Shown: positions 8,122-16,938 of the stretch, piece after piece | Numbering within the stretch: position 1 is the stretch's first letter | Layout of the letters: every line of letters begins with the position of its first letter | Source of the DNA: Variovorax paradoxus | GTDB lineage: Bacteria > Pseudomonadota > Gammaproteobacteria > Burkholderiales > Burkholderiaceae_C | Direction of reading: 5' to 3' | Length of the DNA stretch: 64,000 bases | NCBI RefSeq assembly: GCF_009498455.1 | Contig: NZ_CP045644.1 | Coordinates: 5,955,001-6,019,000 of the forward strand | Translations under genes and position numbers: made by a program | The notes under the pieces: model-generated | Told to the model about the DNA's origin: nothing | Database searches by the model: none | What the model saw: only the letters and a program-made list of their open reading frames with translations

Positions 8122-9138
8122 ATGCTGACACCACCCGATATCGCTCCCGACGCCGTTCAAGCGTGCCTTGCCGAAACCTACGGCCTGCAAGCGGCACGCG
8201 CCGAATTCCTGCCGCTGGGCGCCGACATCGATTCGGCCGCGTTCCGCATCGAGACGCCGGACGGTCGCGTGCATTTCCTGAAACTGCGCCGCGGCGGTTT
8301 CAATGCCGCCGTGGTCGATGTGCCGGCCTTCCTGCACCACACGCAAGGCATCGACGCCGTGATGGCGCCGCTGCCCACGCTGACGCAGCAACTCAGCGTG
8401 CAAGTCCATGGCTTCGACTGGGCGCTCTATCCCTTCTTCGACGGCGCCGACGGTTTCACGCGCACGCCGACCGATGGGCAATGGACCGCACTCGGCACGG
8501 CGCTCAACGCCATCCACCGCACCACGCTGCCCGAACCGCTGCTCGCCACCCTGCCGCGCGAAAGCTATTCGCACCATTGGCGGGAAGGCGTGCGCGGCTA
8601 CCAGCGCCGCTTCGTCAACGGCGTGGCGGGCGACGATCTCGTAAAGCGATTTCTCGCCTTCTGGGACGCGCACGACGAGGAGATCGATTCGCTCATCTAC
8701 CGCAGCGAACAGCTTGCCTCGATCCTGCTCGAGAAGTCGCTGCCGCAGGTGCTGTGCCATTCAGACCTGCACGCGGGCAACGTGCTGCTGGGCGACGGCG
8801 ACCGCCTGTGCATCGTCGACTGGGACACGCTGATCCTCGCGCCGAAGGAGCGCGACCTGATGTTCATCGGTGGTGGTGTCGGCGGCGTGTGGAATCAGCC
8901 GCGCGAAGAAGCGCTCTTCTTCCAAGGTTACGGAAAGAAGGAGGCGGTCGATGCGCTCGCCCTCGCCTACTACCGCCACGAGCGCATCGTGCGCGACCTG
9001 CTGGAGTTCTGCGACCAGATGTTCGACGCGCAGGCCAGCCGCGACGACCGCGAGGAAGGGTTGCGCCAGATGGCGAGCCAGTTCGAGCCGGGCAACGTGG
9101 TCGCCGTCGCGCACCGGGACTACGACGCCATCACCTGA
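8122..9138 (+). CDS. APH-family phosphotransferase, spectinomycin-phosphotransferase-like
   Basis: The 338-residue protein has a protein-kinase-like aminoglycoside phosphotransferase fold. The catalytic loop HSDLHAGNVLL (His213, Asp215, Asn220) and the metal-binding IVDWD (Asp233) are intact, and the N-terminal lobe is short. The overall layout and the motif spacing resemble APH(9)-type enzymes, but the family also includes kinases of small metabolites, so an antibiotic substrate is only one possibility. The gene lies 78 bp after the 2H phosphoesterase gene on the same strand, possibly in the same LexA-controlled unit. Confidence 0.85.
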   Translation: MLTPPDIAPDAVQACLAETYGLQAARAEFLPLGADIDSAAFRIETPDGRVHFLKLRRGGFNAAVVDVPAFLHHTQGIDAVMAPLPTLTQQLSVQVHGFDWALYPFFDGADGFTRTPTDGQWTALGTALNAIHRTTLPEPLLATLPRESYSHHWREGVRGYQRRFVNGVAGDDLVKRFLAFWDAHDEEIDSLIYRSEQLASILLEKSLPQVLCHSDLHAGNVLLGDGDRLCIVDWDTLILAPKERDLMFIGGGVGGVWNQPREEALFFQGYGKKEAVDALALAYYRHERIVRDLLEFCDQMFDAQASRDDREEGLRQMASQFEPGNVVAVAHRDYDAIT

Positions 9139-9153
9139 CGAGCGCCGGCAGGG

Positions 9154-10086
9154 TCAGATCAGCAGGTCTTGCGCGTCGTCCTCGAAGCCCGCCACGGGCT
9201 GCGCCTTGGCCAGCGCCAGCCACACCGAAAAAGGAATGCGCTCGAAGGCGCGATGCACCGCAGCGCGCGCCACCACGAGGCGTTCGCCCTCGAGCACCAT
9301 CACGCCGCACCCGGTCGGAATTTCGTCGGGTGACGCGATGCAGCGGCCCTTGGCGTCATTGCCCAGCACGTACCAGCACTCGCCGCCCAGGTCGAGGTAG
9401 GCCGCGCGTTTGTCGGGCTTGCGCAGGTCGCCCAGCAAGTCGGCGCGGCTCACCTTCACCTCGTGCACGATGGGATGCGCATAGGCCTCGACGCTGGTGT
9501 TGCGAATCGAAAACACATCGGGCCGCGCCATGCACCAGCGCGGCTTGCCACCCTCTTCGAGCGGCGGCAGGCGGGCGCGCAGGCCGAGGCCGCGCCAGGC
9601 GATGCGGCCGCCGCGCGTCATCTCGCGCGCCACGCGCTCCACCAGCGCCTCGTGCGGCGTCAGCGCCGCGCGGTTGAGGGTGAGCGTGGTGGCGATGCGC
9701 GCAATGCCGGCGTCGGTCACGCGCAGCGTCTCGTGGCCGAGGCCGCTGCGCACGCGTTCCAGGAAGCCGCCCGCGAGCAGTTCGACCTCGATGGGATCGC
9801 AGCAGGGCCAGCCGGCCGAACGGTAGATCTCGCGCAGGCGCCGTGCGTGCAGCTTGCCGAACGGCACCGTGGGCACCGCCGTCTGCATGGGCGGCGGCTC
9901 TGTCACCGGCGGCGGAAAACCGGGGTCCGTCACGGGCGGCAGCGCCGGCGGCGGATCGCCCTCGGGCGGCAGCCCGGGCGGCGGCGGTGGCGGCATGGGC
10001 ACCGGCACATCGGGCGCGGGCGGCGGCGGACCGATGGGCGTGGCGACGACGTCATCGGCAAGGGCGAATGCGGCAAGTGCGGACAT
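9154..10086 (-). CDS. MmcB-like DNA repair protein with proline-rich N-terminus
   Basis: The 310-residue product has three parts. Residues 1-70 are almost all Pro, Gly, Val and Ala. About 75-150 form a small, possibly winged-helix region (ARIATTLTLNRAALTPHEALVERVARE). About 150-260 match the MmcB/PD-(D/E)XK-like pattern: RPDVFSIRN, then HEVKVSRADLLGDLRKPDKRAAYLDLGGECWYVLG. The Asp...Glu-x-Lys arrangement fits a nuclease-type core. MmcB is a DNA-damage protein named from mitomycin C resistance in Caulobacter. The gene lies 86 bp after dnaE2 on the same strand, so it is likely the last gene of the SOS mutagenesis operon. No strong ribosome binding site is seen before the ATG at 10086. Confidence 0.65.
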   Translation of the reverse strand: MSALAAFALADDVVATPIGPPPPAPDVPVPMPPPPPPGLPPEGDPPPALPPVTDPGFPPPVTEPPPMQTAVPTVPFGKLHARRLREIYRSAGWPCCDPIEVELLAGGFLERVRSGLGHETLRVTDAGIARIATTLTLNRAALTPHEALVERVAREMTRGGRIAWRGLGLRARLPPLEEGGKPRWCMARPDVFSIRNTSVEAYAHPIVHEVKVSRADLLGDLRKPDKRAAYLDLGGECWYVLGNDAKGRCIASPDEIPTGCGVMVLEGERLVVARAAVHRAFERIPFSVWLALAKAQPVAGFEDDAQDLLI

Positions 10087-10172
10087 GGCAGGAACAGGTT
10101 AGCGAAAAGTAAGGGCCGACGCGAGGCATGGAACGATCGGTTGCATTCGTCGTTCGTCGGGACCAGGCGGCG

Positions 10173-13100
10173 TCAGTGGAAGTCGCGGCTGGTGTTGCTC
10201 TGCGCCAGCCGACCCATGAGGGGCGTCAGGTCCTTGAAGCCGGTGGCGACCAGGTGCTGCACCTTGCCGCCGCTGTCGTCGTCGCGCTGCCAGGTGCCCT
10301 GCACCGCGAGCAGGTGCGACTTCAGCAAGGGCTCGCGCCAGGCCTCGATGACATGGCTCCAGACGATCACGTTGACGTTGCCGGTCTCGTCTTCGAGCGT
10401 GACGAAGATGGTGCCGTGGGCGGTGCCGGGCCGCTGCCGGCCCTTGACGATGCCGCAGGCGCGCACGGTGCGGCCGGTGGGTTGCGCACGCAGTTCCTCC
10501 GCACTCATGAGCTGCATGCGCGCCAGGCGCGGGCGCAGCAGCGCGAGCGGATGGCGGCGCAGCGTGAGGCCCAGCGCCGCATAGTCGCCGACGATTTCCT
10601 CACCCTCGGGCGCGGCCGGCAACAGCAAGGCCTGCTCGTGGATCGGCACGCCCTTGAGCAGGGCCGACGAGCGATGCTGCGCCGTGGCGTCCCACACCTG
10701 CTGGCGGCGATGGCCCGAGAGCGACATCAAGGCATCGGCCGCGGCGAGCGCGGCCATGTCCTTGCCTTCGAGTTCGGCGCGCAGGGCCAGGTCTTCGGTG
10801 CTGGTGAAGGGCGCTTGCGCGCGGGCTTTCAGCAGGCGCTGCGCGCCGGCTTCGCTGAGGCTCGAGACCCGGTTCAGGCCGAGCCGCACGGCGGGCTGGT
10901 TCTCGTTGCCCAGGCGCTCGGCGTAGCGCGTGTCGGTGCCCGGCGGCATGCGCGGCGCACCGGGGGCGCGGGCTTCGAGCGTGGTGTCGATCTCGCTGCA
11001 GGTGACATCGACCGGCCGCACCTCGACGCCATGGCGGCGCGCGTCCTGCACGAGCTGCGAGGGGCTGTAGAAGCCCATCGGTTGCGAGTCGAGCAATGCG
11101 GCGAGGAAGCAGGCGGGCTCGTGGTTCTTGAGCCAGCTGCTCACGGTGACCAGCAGCGCGAAGCTTGCGGCATGGCTCTCGGGAAAGCCGTAGTCGCCGA
11201 AGCCGAGGATCTGCTTGAAGATGGCTTCGGCGAAGGACTCCTTGTAGCCGTTGTCCACCATGCCTTTCACGAGCTTCGCGTGGAATTTCTCGAGGCCGCC
11301 CTTGCGCTTCCATGCGGCCATGGCCCGTCTCAATTGATCGGCTTCGTCGGCGCTGAACTTGGCCGCGATCATGGCGATCTGCATCACCTGCTCCTGGAAG
11401 ATCGGCACGCCCAGCGTGCGCCCGAGTGCTTCTTTCAGCTGTTCCTTCTCGTAGTGGATCGGCAAGCCCTTGCGCACACGCTCGCGCTGCTTGAGGTACG
11501 GATGCACCATGCCGCCCTGGATGGGCCCGGGCCGCACGATCGCCACCTCGATCACCAGGTCTTCATAGCAGCGCGGCTTCAGGCGCGGCAGCATCGACAT
11601 CTGCGCACGGCTCTCGATCTGGAACACGCCGACGGTGTCGGCATCGCAGATCATGTCGAACACTTTGGGGTCGTCGTGGGGAACGTCGTGCATCTGCACC
11701 ATCGAGCCCCGCCAGCGGTTCATGTGATCGAGCCCGCGGCGGATGGCGCTGAGCATGCCGAGCGCGAGCACGTCGACCTTGAGCATGCCCATGGCTTCGA
11801 GGTCGTCTTTTTCCCACTGGATGACGGAGCGGTCTTTCATCGACGCCTTCTCGACCGGCACCAGCCGCGTGAGCCTGGTGTGCGTGAGCACGAAACCGCC
11901 GACGTGCTGGCTCAGGTGGCGCGGAAAGCCCTTGAGCCGCTGCGTCATCTCGATCCACTGGACGAGCTTGAATTCGTCCTCCTTCACGCCGACGCGTGCG
12001 CACGCGGCATTCAACTGTTCGCCGAGCACGGCATCGTCGAACCAGTAGTGGTCCTTGGCGAATTCGTCGACCAGTCGCTCGTCGATGCCGATGGCCTTGC
12101 CCACGTCGCGCAAGGCGCTGCGCGAGCGATAGCAGATGACGACAGCGGCAATGGCGGCGCGCTCGCGGCCGTATTTTTCGTAGATGTACTGGATGACTTC
12201 TTCGCGGCGCTGGTGTTCGAAATCGACGTCGATGTCGGGCGGCTCATGGCGATGGCGACTCAGGAAACGCTCGAACAGCAGGTGGCTTTTTTCGGGGGAG
12301 ATCGCGGTGATCCCGAGGCAATAGCAGACGACGGAATTGGCCGACGACCCGCGCCCCTGGCAAAGAATTTTCTGCGAGCGCGCAAAGCTCACGATGTTCT
12401 CCACGGTGAGAAAGAACATCTCGTATTCAAGCTCGCGGATCAGGTCCAGCTCTTTGTGCAACTGCGCACGCACGCCATCGGGAATGCCGCCTGGATATCG
12501 CTCCTGCGCCCCTGCCCACGTCTTGCGCGCCAGCGTCTGCGTCGCCGTCTCGTTGCTGCCCAGCATTTCCAGCGGGTACTTGTAGTTGTCCCGGATCACC
12601 GCCGGATCGAAGCTGCACCGCTGCGCCACCACCAGCGTGTTCGCCAGCATCTCGGGCAGATACAGTTCGGCCAGCCGCACCCGCTGCCGCAGATGTCGCT
12701 CCGCATTCGACTGCAGCGCAAAGCCGCACTCGGCCACGGTCTTGCCTTCACGCACAGCGGTCAGCACGTCGTGCAATGGCTTGCGGCTGCGCGCATGCAT
12801 GTGCACATCGCCGGCCGCCACGAGCGGCACGCCGGTCTGCTCGCTCGCCTGCATCAACGTGACGAACCAGAGGTCGTCGTCGAGCTCGTTGAGCATTTCC
12901 ACGGCCAGCCAGAGGTTGTCGCCATACAGCGCCTTGGCGGCCAGCAGGTCTTCGTGCAGCGTGGCGACGTCCATCGCGCCGCCGGGCCCGCGATGCGGCA
13001 CGAAAAGCACCTGACAGTTCTGCAGCGAAGCGACGTCGCTGTCTTCCCAGCTCACGCGGTACTCGCCCTTGGGCAGCTCGGTGTTGCGCGCGGCGGTGAT

Positions 13101-13529
13101 GAACTCGCAGAGGTTGCCCCAGCCCTCGGTGTCGTTCGCGATCACCACGAGCTTGAAGCGTTCGAAGCGGAACTCGCTGCCGAACAGAAGCCGGAAATCG
13201 AGGTTGCGCGGAATCGGCGGTTCCTCGGGATGCTCGCGTTCGTATTCGTCGAGCGTGTGCTCCATGTCGCGCCTGCAGACGTAGGCCCGCACGATGCCGG
13301 CCACCGAGCATTCGTCGGTGATCGCCAGCGCCGCATACCCCAGCTGGTAAGCGCGCTCGACCACTTCTTCCGGCGTCGACGCGCCGCGCTGGAAGCTGAA
13401 GTTCGTGAGGCAGTGCAGCTCGGCATAGTCCGGCAACGTCGCCACGGTGTGCTTGCGCAACGGCACCGGCAGCGCATGCACCTTGGCAGGCTGGCGCTTG
13501 CGCTCTTCCTTGGCGCTCAGGTCAGGCAT
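10173..13529 (-). CDS. dnaE2: Error-prone DNA polymerase DnaE2 (ImuC)
   Basis: The 1,118-residue product is a C-family polymerase of the DnaE2 type. It has an N-terminal PHP domain (about 30-270), the palm with catalytic aspartates in PPDIDVDFEHQRREE, fingers and thumb, helix-hairpin-helix (about 900-960) and a C-terminal OB-fold (GTIFVTLEDETGNVNVIVW, near 1030). It is shorter than replicative DnaE because the tau-binding tail is absent. The PHP entry motif reads ELHCLTNFSF, so the usual His-x-His is incomplete and proofreading by PHP is unlikely. It performs translesion synthesis with ImuA and ImuB. The start overlaps the imuB stop by 8 nt. Confidence 0.96.
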   Translation of the reverse strand: MPDLSAKEERKRQPAKVHALPVPLRKHTVATLPDYAELHCLTNFSFQRGASTPEEVVERAYQLGYAALAITDECSVAGIVRAYVCRRDMEHTLDEYEREHPEEPPIPRNLDFRLLFGSEFRFERFKLVVIANDTEGWGNLCEFITAARNTELPKGEYRVSWEDSDVASLQNCQVLFVPHRGPGGAMDVATLHEDLLAAKALYGDNLWLAVEMLNELDDDLWFVTLMQASEQTGVPLVAAGDVHMHARSRKPLHDVLTAVREGKTVAECGFALQSNAERHLRQRVRLAELYLPEMLANTLVVAQRCSFDPAVIRDNYKYPLEMLGSNETATQTLARKTWAGAQERYPGGIPDGVRAQLHKELDLIRELEYEMFFLTVENIVSFARSQKILCQGRGSSANSVVCYCLGITAISPEKSHLLFERFLSRHRHEPPDIDVDFEHQRREEVIQYIYEKYGRERAAIAAVVICYRSRSALRDVGKAIGIDERLVDEFAKDHYWFDDAVLGEQLNAACARVGVKEDEFKLVQWIEMTQRLKGFPRHLSQHVGGFVLTHTRLTRLVPVEKASMKDRSVIQWEKDDLEAMGMLKVDVLALGMLSAIRRGLDHMNRWRGSMVQMHDVPHDDPKVFDMICDADTVGVFQIESRAQMSMLPRLKPRCYEDLVIEVAIVRPGPIQGGMVHPYLKQRERVRKGLPIHYEKEQLKEALGRTLGVPIFQEQVMQIAMIAAKFSADEADQLRRAMAAWKRKGGLEKFHAKLVKGMVDNGYKESFAEAIFKQILGFGDYGFPESHAASFALLVTVSSWLKNHEPACFLAALLDSQPMGFYSPSQLVQDARRHGVEVRPVDVTCSEIDTTLEARAPGAPRMPPGTDTRYAERLGNENQPAVRLGLNRVSSLSEAGAQRLLKARAQAPFTSTEDLALRAELEGKDMAALAAADALMSLSGHRRQQVWDATAQHRSSALLKGVPIHEQALLLPAAPEGEEIVGDYAALGLTLRRHPLALLRPRLARMQLMSAEELRAQPTGRTVRACGIVKGRQRPGTAHGTIFVTLEDETGNVNVIVWSHVIEAWREPLLKSHLLAVQGTWQRDDDSGGKVQHLVATGFKDLTPLMGRLAQSNTSRDFH

Positions 13530-14880
13530 AGAACCCCTGCAGATACCAGCGCACTTCGCCCGAAGAAAACCGCGCCGAAGGCCGTTCGCGAAAGATCCAT
13601 ACCAGGCCGGCTTCGGGGCTTTCGGCCACGTAGTAGTCGCGCATCGCCGGCTGGCCGCCGTCTTCCTTGCCGCCCCACCAGCCGGCCTCGACGCGCTGCG
13701 GCCCGATCAGCTTGCTCAGCGGGCCGCGATAGCACGGGCGCTCGCCGTCCATTTCGAGCAAGAGCGGTTCGGGCAGCAGCCACGGCGGATAGATCGCATC
13801 GGGCTGCGAGGCTGCGGCCTTCGCTTCCTTGCGCGTCTTGTCGGGCACGGCCTTGTCCTTCTGCAATGCGGGCTGCCATGCCTGCTTGCGCTCGGGGCGG
13901 TGATCGGCCCGCGCGACCGGCACCACCACCTGGTGCGCGCCGAGCCGCACGCTCAGGCGCTCGACCATCTCGTGCAGCTTGTCGCCCTTGCGGTTGTCTT
14001 CGGGCAGGAAGCTCGTGCTGGCGCCGGCCCACGGATCGGTTTCGAGCGTGCGCAGCTGGAGCCAGTTCGCGGGCGCCGCGAGCGTGGTGAGCGCGAGTTT
14101 TTCGGACAGCAGGCGGCGCAGGTGCGCCATGTCCTGCGTGGGCTCGGCGGTGCGCACGGCGAGCTGCTGGTGCGGCGGAAGGTTCACGCCGTTGAAGCGC
14201 TTGAGGTCGAGCGTCCACTGCAGCTCGAGCGCACGCGCACCGCGCTGGCGGGCGCGCAGCCAGATCTGCAGCGCCGAGAGCAGACGGTTGGCCGACCACA
14301 TGAGTTCGGGCGCGGTCTCGGCGAGCGCGGGCAGTTCGAGCTTCTGTTCGAACACATCGGGCAGCGTGAGCCAGTCGTGGCCCTCGGGACGCAGGCCCCA
14401 GGCCGTGTCGAGCGCTGTGCGCAGTTCGGTGCCAAAGCGCCGCGTGAGGCCGCCGCGCGGCAAGGCGGCCACATCGCCCCAGGTGCGGCAGCCCAGGCGC
14501 GCGAGCAGATCGAGGTGCGGGCGGGCGGCGGTCAAGGTGTCGAGAGGCAGGCCGGCCGGCATGTCCTTGGGGCGGTCCTCGTTGCGCTCGAACAGGCGCA
14601 GCCGCGCGAGCGCGATCAGGCTCGTGGCGCCCTGCGCGCCGAGCATGCGCACGTCGGGCGCGGGATTGGCGGCGACCAGCTGGCGCATCAGCTGCAGACG
14701 GCCGCCCCACAAACGCTCGCAGGCCGAGACTTCGAGCATGAGCGCTTCGTCCTGCCAGGCCACGTGCGGTGTGTATTCCAGCGCCCACCAGCCCAGCGCC
14801 TCGGGCGTGGGCAGCTGCGGTGCGTCGGGCGCGTCGGCCGCGTCGGCCTCAGGCGACCACCGCAATGCGATCCAGTGCAT
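13522..14880 (-). CDS. imuB: ImuB, inactive Y-family polymerase of the mutasome
   Basis: The 452-residue protein has the Y-family architecture (palm remnant 1-130, HhH region near LLARLGCRTWGDVAALPRGGL, little finger 230-340) followed by a variable C-terminal part. The conserved catalytic acidic residues of DinB at the N-terminus (DxDxFFA) are missing; the protein begins MHWIALRW. Known ImuB proteins are non-catalytic hubs that bind the beta clamp, ImuA and DnaE2. A Lys/Ala linker about 330-360 is visible. The gene overlaps imuA by 32 nt and dnaE2 by 8 nt, a tightly coupled cassette. Confidence 0.95.
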   Translation of the reverse strand: MHWIALRWSPEADAADAPDAPQLPTPEALGWWALEYTPHVAWQDEALMLEVSACERLWGGRLQLMRQLVAANPAPDVRMLGAQGATSLIALARLRLFERNEDRPKDMPAGLPLDTLTAARPHLDLLARLGCRTWGDVAALPRGGLTRRFGTELRTALDTAWGLRPEGHDWLTLPDVFEQKLELPALAETAPELMWSANRLLSALQIWLRARQRGARALELQWTLDLKRFNGVNLPPHQQLAVRTAEPTQDMAHLRRLLSEKLALTTLAAPANWLQLRTLETDPWAGASTSFLPEDNRKGDKLHEMVERLSVRLGAHQVVVPVARADHRPERKQAWQPALQKDKAVPDKTRKEAKAAASQPDAIYPPWLLPEPLLLEMDGERPCYRGPLSKLIGPQRVEAGWWGGKEDGGQPAMRDYYVAESPEAGLVWIFRERPSARFSSGEVRWYLQGFYA

Positions 14881-15655
14881 GGGGGCCTCCTTTCCACGCG
14901 TCGATGCGCACCACGGTCGCGGACGTTGCCGATTCGCCGGCAGGCACGGTGCCCTGCTGTTGCAGCCGCAGCTTGCGGCGCAGCCGGGCGGCAGCCAGCA
15001 ACGCGGCCATGCGCTCGTTGCGCGCCGGCAGCATCACCGGCGCTGCCAGAGGCGGACCGCGGCGCTTGAGGATGTGAAGTTCGATCTGCGAAGCATCGGC
15101 TTCGCAGCTTTCGACCTGCAGGCGAAGCCGCGCAGGCGACGCGCCCTGCGCCGCCGCTTCGGGCCGGCACACGAAGAGCAGCACCTCGTGCTGCGCGGCC
15201 GCGAGCTGCAGCCGCCGCAGCTCGCCCACGCGGGCTTGCGGCAACCACGCGACAACGGCCGCGACCTCGGCGCAACGCAGCGCCTGCTCGCAGGCCCAGA
15301 GCCGCGCGGCGGGCGCGTCGCTCTTGACCCACATCAGCGCTTCCACCGGCAGGCCCTGCGCGGCGAGCGCAGCGCCGCAGGGTTCATAAGGCGCGCCGAC
15401 CAGCACCACCGGCCCGCCGCGCGCCTGCACCGCCTGCGCCAGCGCGGGCAGCAGCAGCCGCCACACATGCGCTTCGGGCGCGCTTTGCAACAGCTCCGTC
15501 ATCGCCCCCACAGGCCAGCCGCCGCCGGGCAGCTCGGCGTCGAGCGCGGTGTGCCCGGTCGCCACGACCTGCGCGTCGGCCAGGCCGAGTTCGTCGGCAT
15601 GCCAGACGCCGCGGCCGGCGGCGGTGGAAAAGGAGTCGAGGAAAGGGAGGCCCAT
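14849..15655 (-). CDS. imuA: ImuA, RecA-like translesion synthesis accessory protein
   Basis: The 268-residue product is a RecA-fold protein lacking an obvious intact Walker A motif; it starts MGLPFLDSFSTAAGRGVWHADELG, typical of proteobacterial ImuA (SulA/RecA-like). It is the first gene of the imuA-imuB-dnaE2 cassette. The ATG at 15655 was chosen over the longer frame to 15703, because that extension crosses the LexA box and the promoter. No Shine-Dalgarno is visible and the predicted leader is only about 16 bases, so the message may be nearly leaderless. Regulation by LexA is very likely. Confidence 0.93.
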   Translation of the reverse strand: MGLPFLDSFSTAAGRGVWHADELGLADAQVVATGHTALDAELPGGGWPVGAMTELLQSAPEAHVWRLLLPALAQAVQARGGPVVLVGAPYEPCGAALAAQGLPVEALMWVKSDAPAARLWACEQALRCAEVAAVVAWLPQARVGELRRLQLAAAQHEVLLFVCRPEAAAQGASPARLRLQVESCEADASQIELHILKRRGPPLAAPVMLPARNERMAALLAAARLRRKLRLQQQGTVPAGESATSATVVRIDAWKGGPHALDRIAVVA

Positions 15656-15668
15656 GATTGCAACTGTT

Positions 15669-15688
15669 AACTGTATTTTTATACAGTA
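15669..15688 (-). promoter_or_regulatory. LexA (SOS) box of the imuA-imuB-dnaE2 cassette
   Basis: The core is a perfect CTGT-N8-ACAG (15671-15686) with an all-A/T spacer. On the minus strand a -10-like TATAAA (15683-15678) lies inside the box, so repressor and polymerase compete. The box ends about 14 bases before the imuA start. It also lies about 80 bp before the plus-strand binding-protein gene, which could be affected if its promoter overlaps. Confidence 0.92.
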
Positions 15689-15766
15689 TTTCCCGGGTCG
15701 CAACCAGAGAACGATTTACCTGCGAAGGCCAGCGCCTTAAGATCTGTTTGTTAACAATTTGTGACC

Positions 15767-16897
15767 ATGATCCACAAAAAGATTCAATTGCTGGCTTCGG
15801 CCCTCGCCGCCCTCGTCTTCACGGTGGCCCCCGCCGCCCAGGCGCAGACCGCCAAGCCGCTGCTGATCGGGCAGACCTACGTGCAGACCGGCCCGCTCGC
15901 GTCGCTGTCGACCGAGCCGCTCGTGGGCATTCGCGCCATGTTCACCGCGCTGAACGCCAGCGGCGGCATCAACGGCCGGCCGGTCGAGCTGCGCCAGCTC
16001 GACGACGCCTACGACCCCGCCAAGGGCGCAGAGAACGTCAAGGCCTTCGCGCGCGACGGCGCCGTCGGCGTGCTGATGCCCATCGGCACCTCGTCGGCGG
16101 TCGGCGCGCTGAAGGCGGCCAACGAGCTGAAGATTCCCGTCGTCGGCCCGTACACGGGCGCGGGCCCGGTGGTGAAGTTCAGCGAATACGGCTTTCCGGT
16201 GCGCATCAGCTTCGACGAGGAATACAGCCGCATCGTGAACCACCTCTTCACGATCGGCCTGTCGCGCATCGCCTTCGCGCACAACGACAACCCCGGCGCG
16301 CGCTCGGCGATGGAGAGCACGCAGAAGTTCATTGCCGAACGCGGCGACAAGATGGTCGGCAGCGTGGCCATCAAGAACGACGGTTCCGATGCGGCCGAAC
16401 GCGCCGCTGAGCTGGCCAGGCTCAAGCCCAAGGCCGTGGTGCTGTCGGCCACCAACGACGTGGCGGCCAAGTTCATCTCAGCCTACCGCGCGGCCGGCGG
16501 CGAGACGGCGTTCTATTCGTTCTCCTTCCTGAACGGGCAAAAACTCTTCCAGGACATCAAGAAGGACGCGGCCGGCGTGGTCATCTCGCAGGTCGTGCCC
16601 TACCCGTGGAACAGCGCGATGCCCGTCATCGCCGAGTACCAGGCGGCCATGAAGAAAATCGGCGCGACCGAGTTCAGCTACGCGAGCCTGGAGGGCTACG
16701 TCACGGCCAAGGTCATGGTCGAGGGCCTGAAGCGCGCGGGCGCCAACCCCACGCCCGAGTCGCTGCAGAAGGGCCTGGAGTCGTTCAAGACGCTCGACAT
16801 CGGCGGCATCGCCGTGTCGTACCGGCCCGGCGAGCACCGCGGGCTGACCTTCTCCGAGCTGTCCATGCTCAAGGCCGACGGGCGCTACCTGCGCTGA
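15767..16897 (+). CDS. ABC-type branched-chain amino-acid-like substrate-binding protein
   Basis: The 376-residue product has a Sec signal peptide (about 1-26, ending AAQAQ). It has the two-lobe periplasmic binding fold of the LivJ/amide-binding type (LLIGQTYVQTGPLAS, NASGGINGRPVELRQLDDAYDP, VGVLMPIGTSSAVGAL). Such proteins deliver amino acids, amides or aromatic acids to an ABC permease, or to sensors. No permease or ATPase gene lies nearby, so it is an orphan receptor. ATG 15767 and GTG 15761 are both possible; neither has a clear ribosome binding site. Confidence 0.9.
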   Translation: MIHKKIQLLASALAALVFTVAPAAQAQTAKPLLIGQTYVQTGPLASLSTEPLVGIRAMFTALNASGGINGRPVELRQLDDAYDPAKGAENVKAFARDGAVGVLMPIGTSSAVGALKAANELKIPVVGPYTGAGPVVKFSEYGFPVRISFDEEYSRIVNHLFTIGLSRIAFAHNDNPGARSAMESTQKFIAERGDKMVGSVAIKNDGSDAAERAAELARLKPKAVVLSATNDVAAKFISAYRAAGGETAFYSFSFLNGQKLFQDIKKDAAGVVISQVVPYPWNSAMPVIAEYQAAMKKIGATEFSYASLEGYVTAKVMVEGLKRAGANPTPESLQKGLESFKTLDIGGIAVSYRPGEHRGLTFSELSMLKADGRYLR

Positions 16898-16938
16898 GGC
16901 CTTCCGCCCGCGGGCCTCGCGGGCGCAGAATTTCGTTC

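Noticed and set aside
10128..14090. Long plus-strand frame over dnaE2 and imuB
   Set aside because: It is a GC-bias shadow. The minus strand encodes proteins with full domain conservation there.
15767..16897. LexA control of the binding-protein gene through the imuA box
   Set aside because: The box is about 80 bp upstream and faces imuA; no promoter overlap on the plus strand could be shown.
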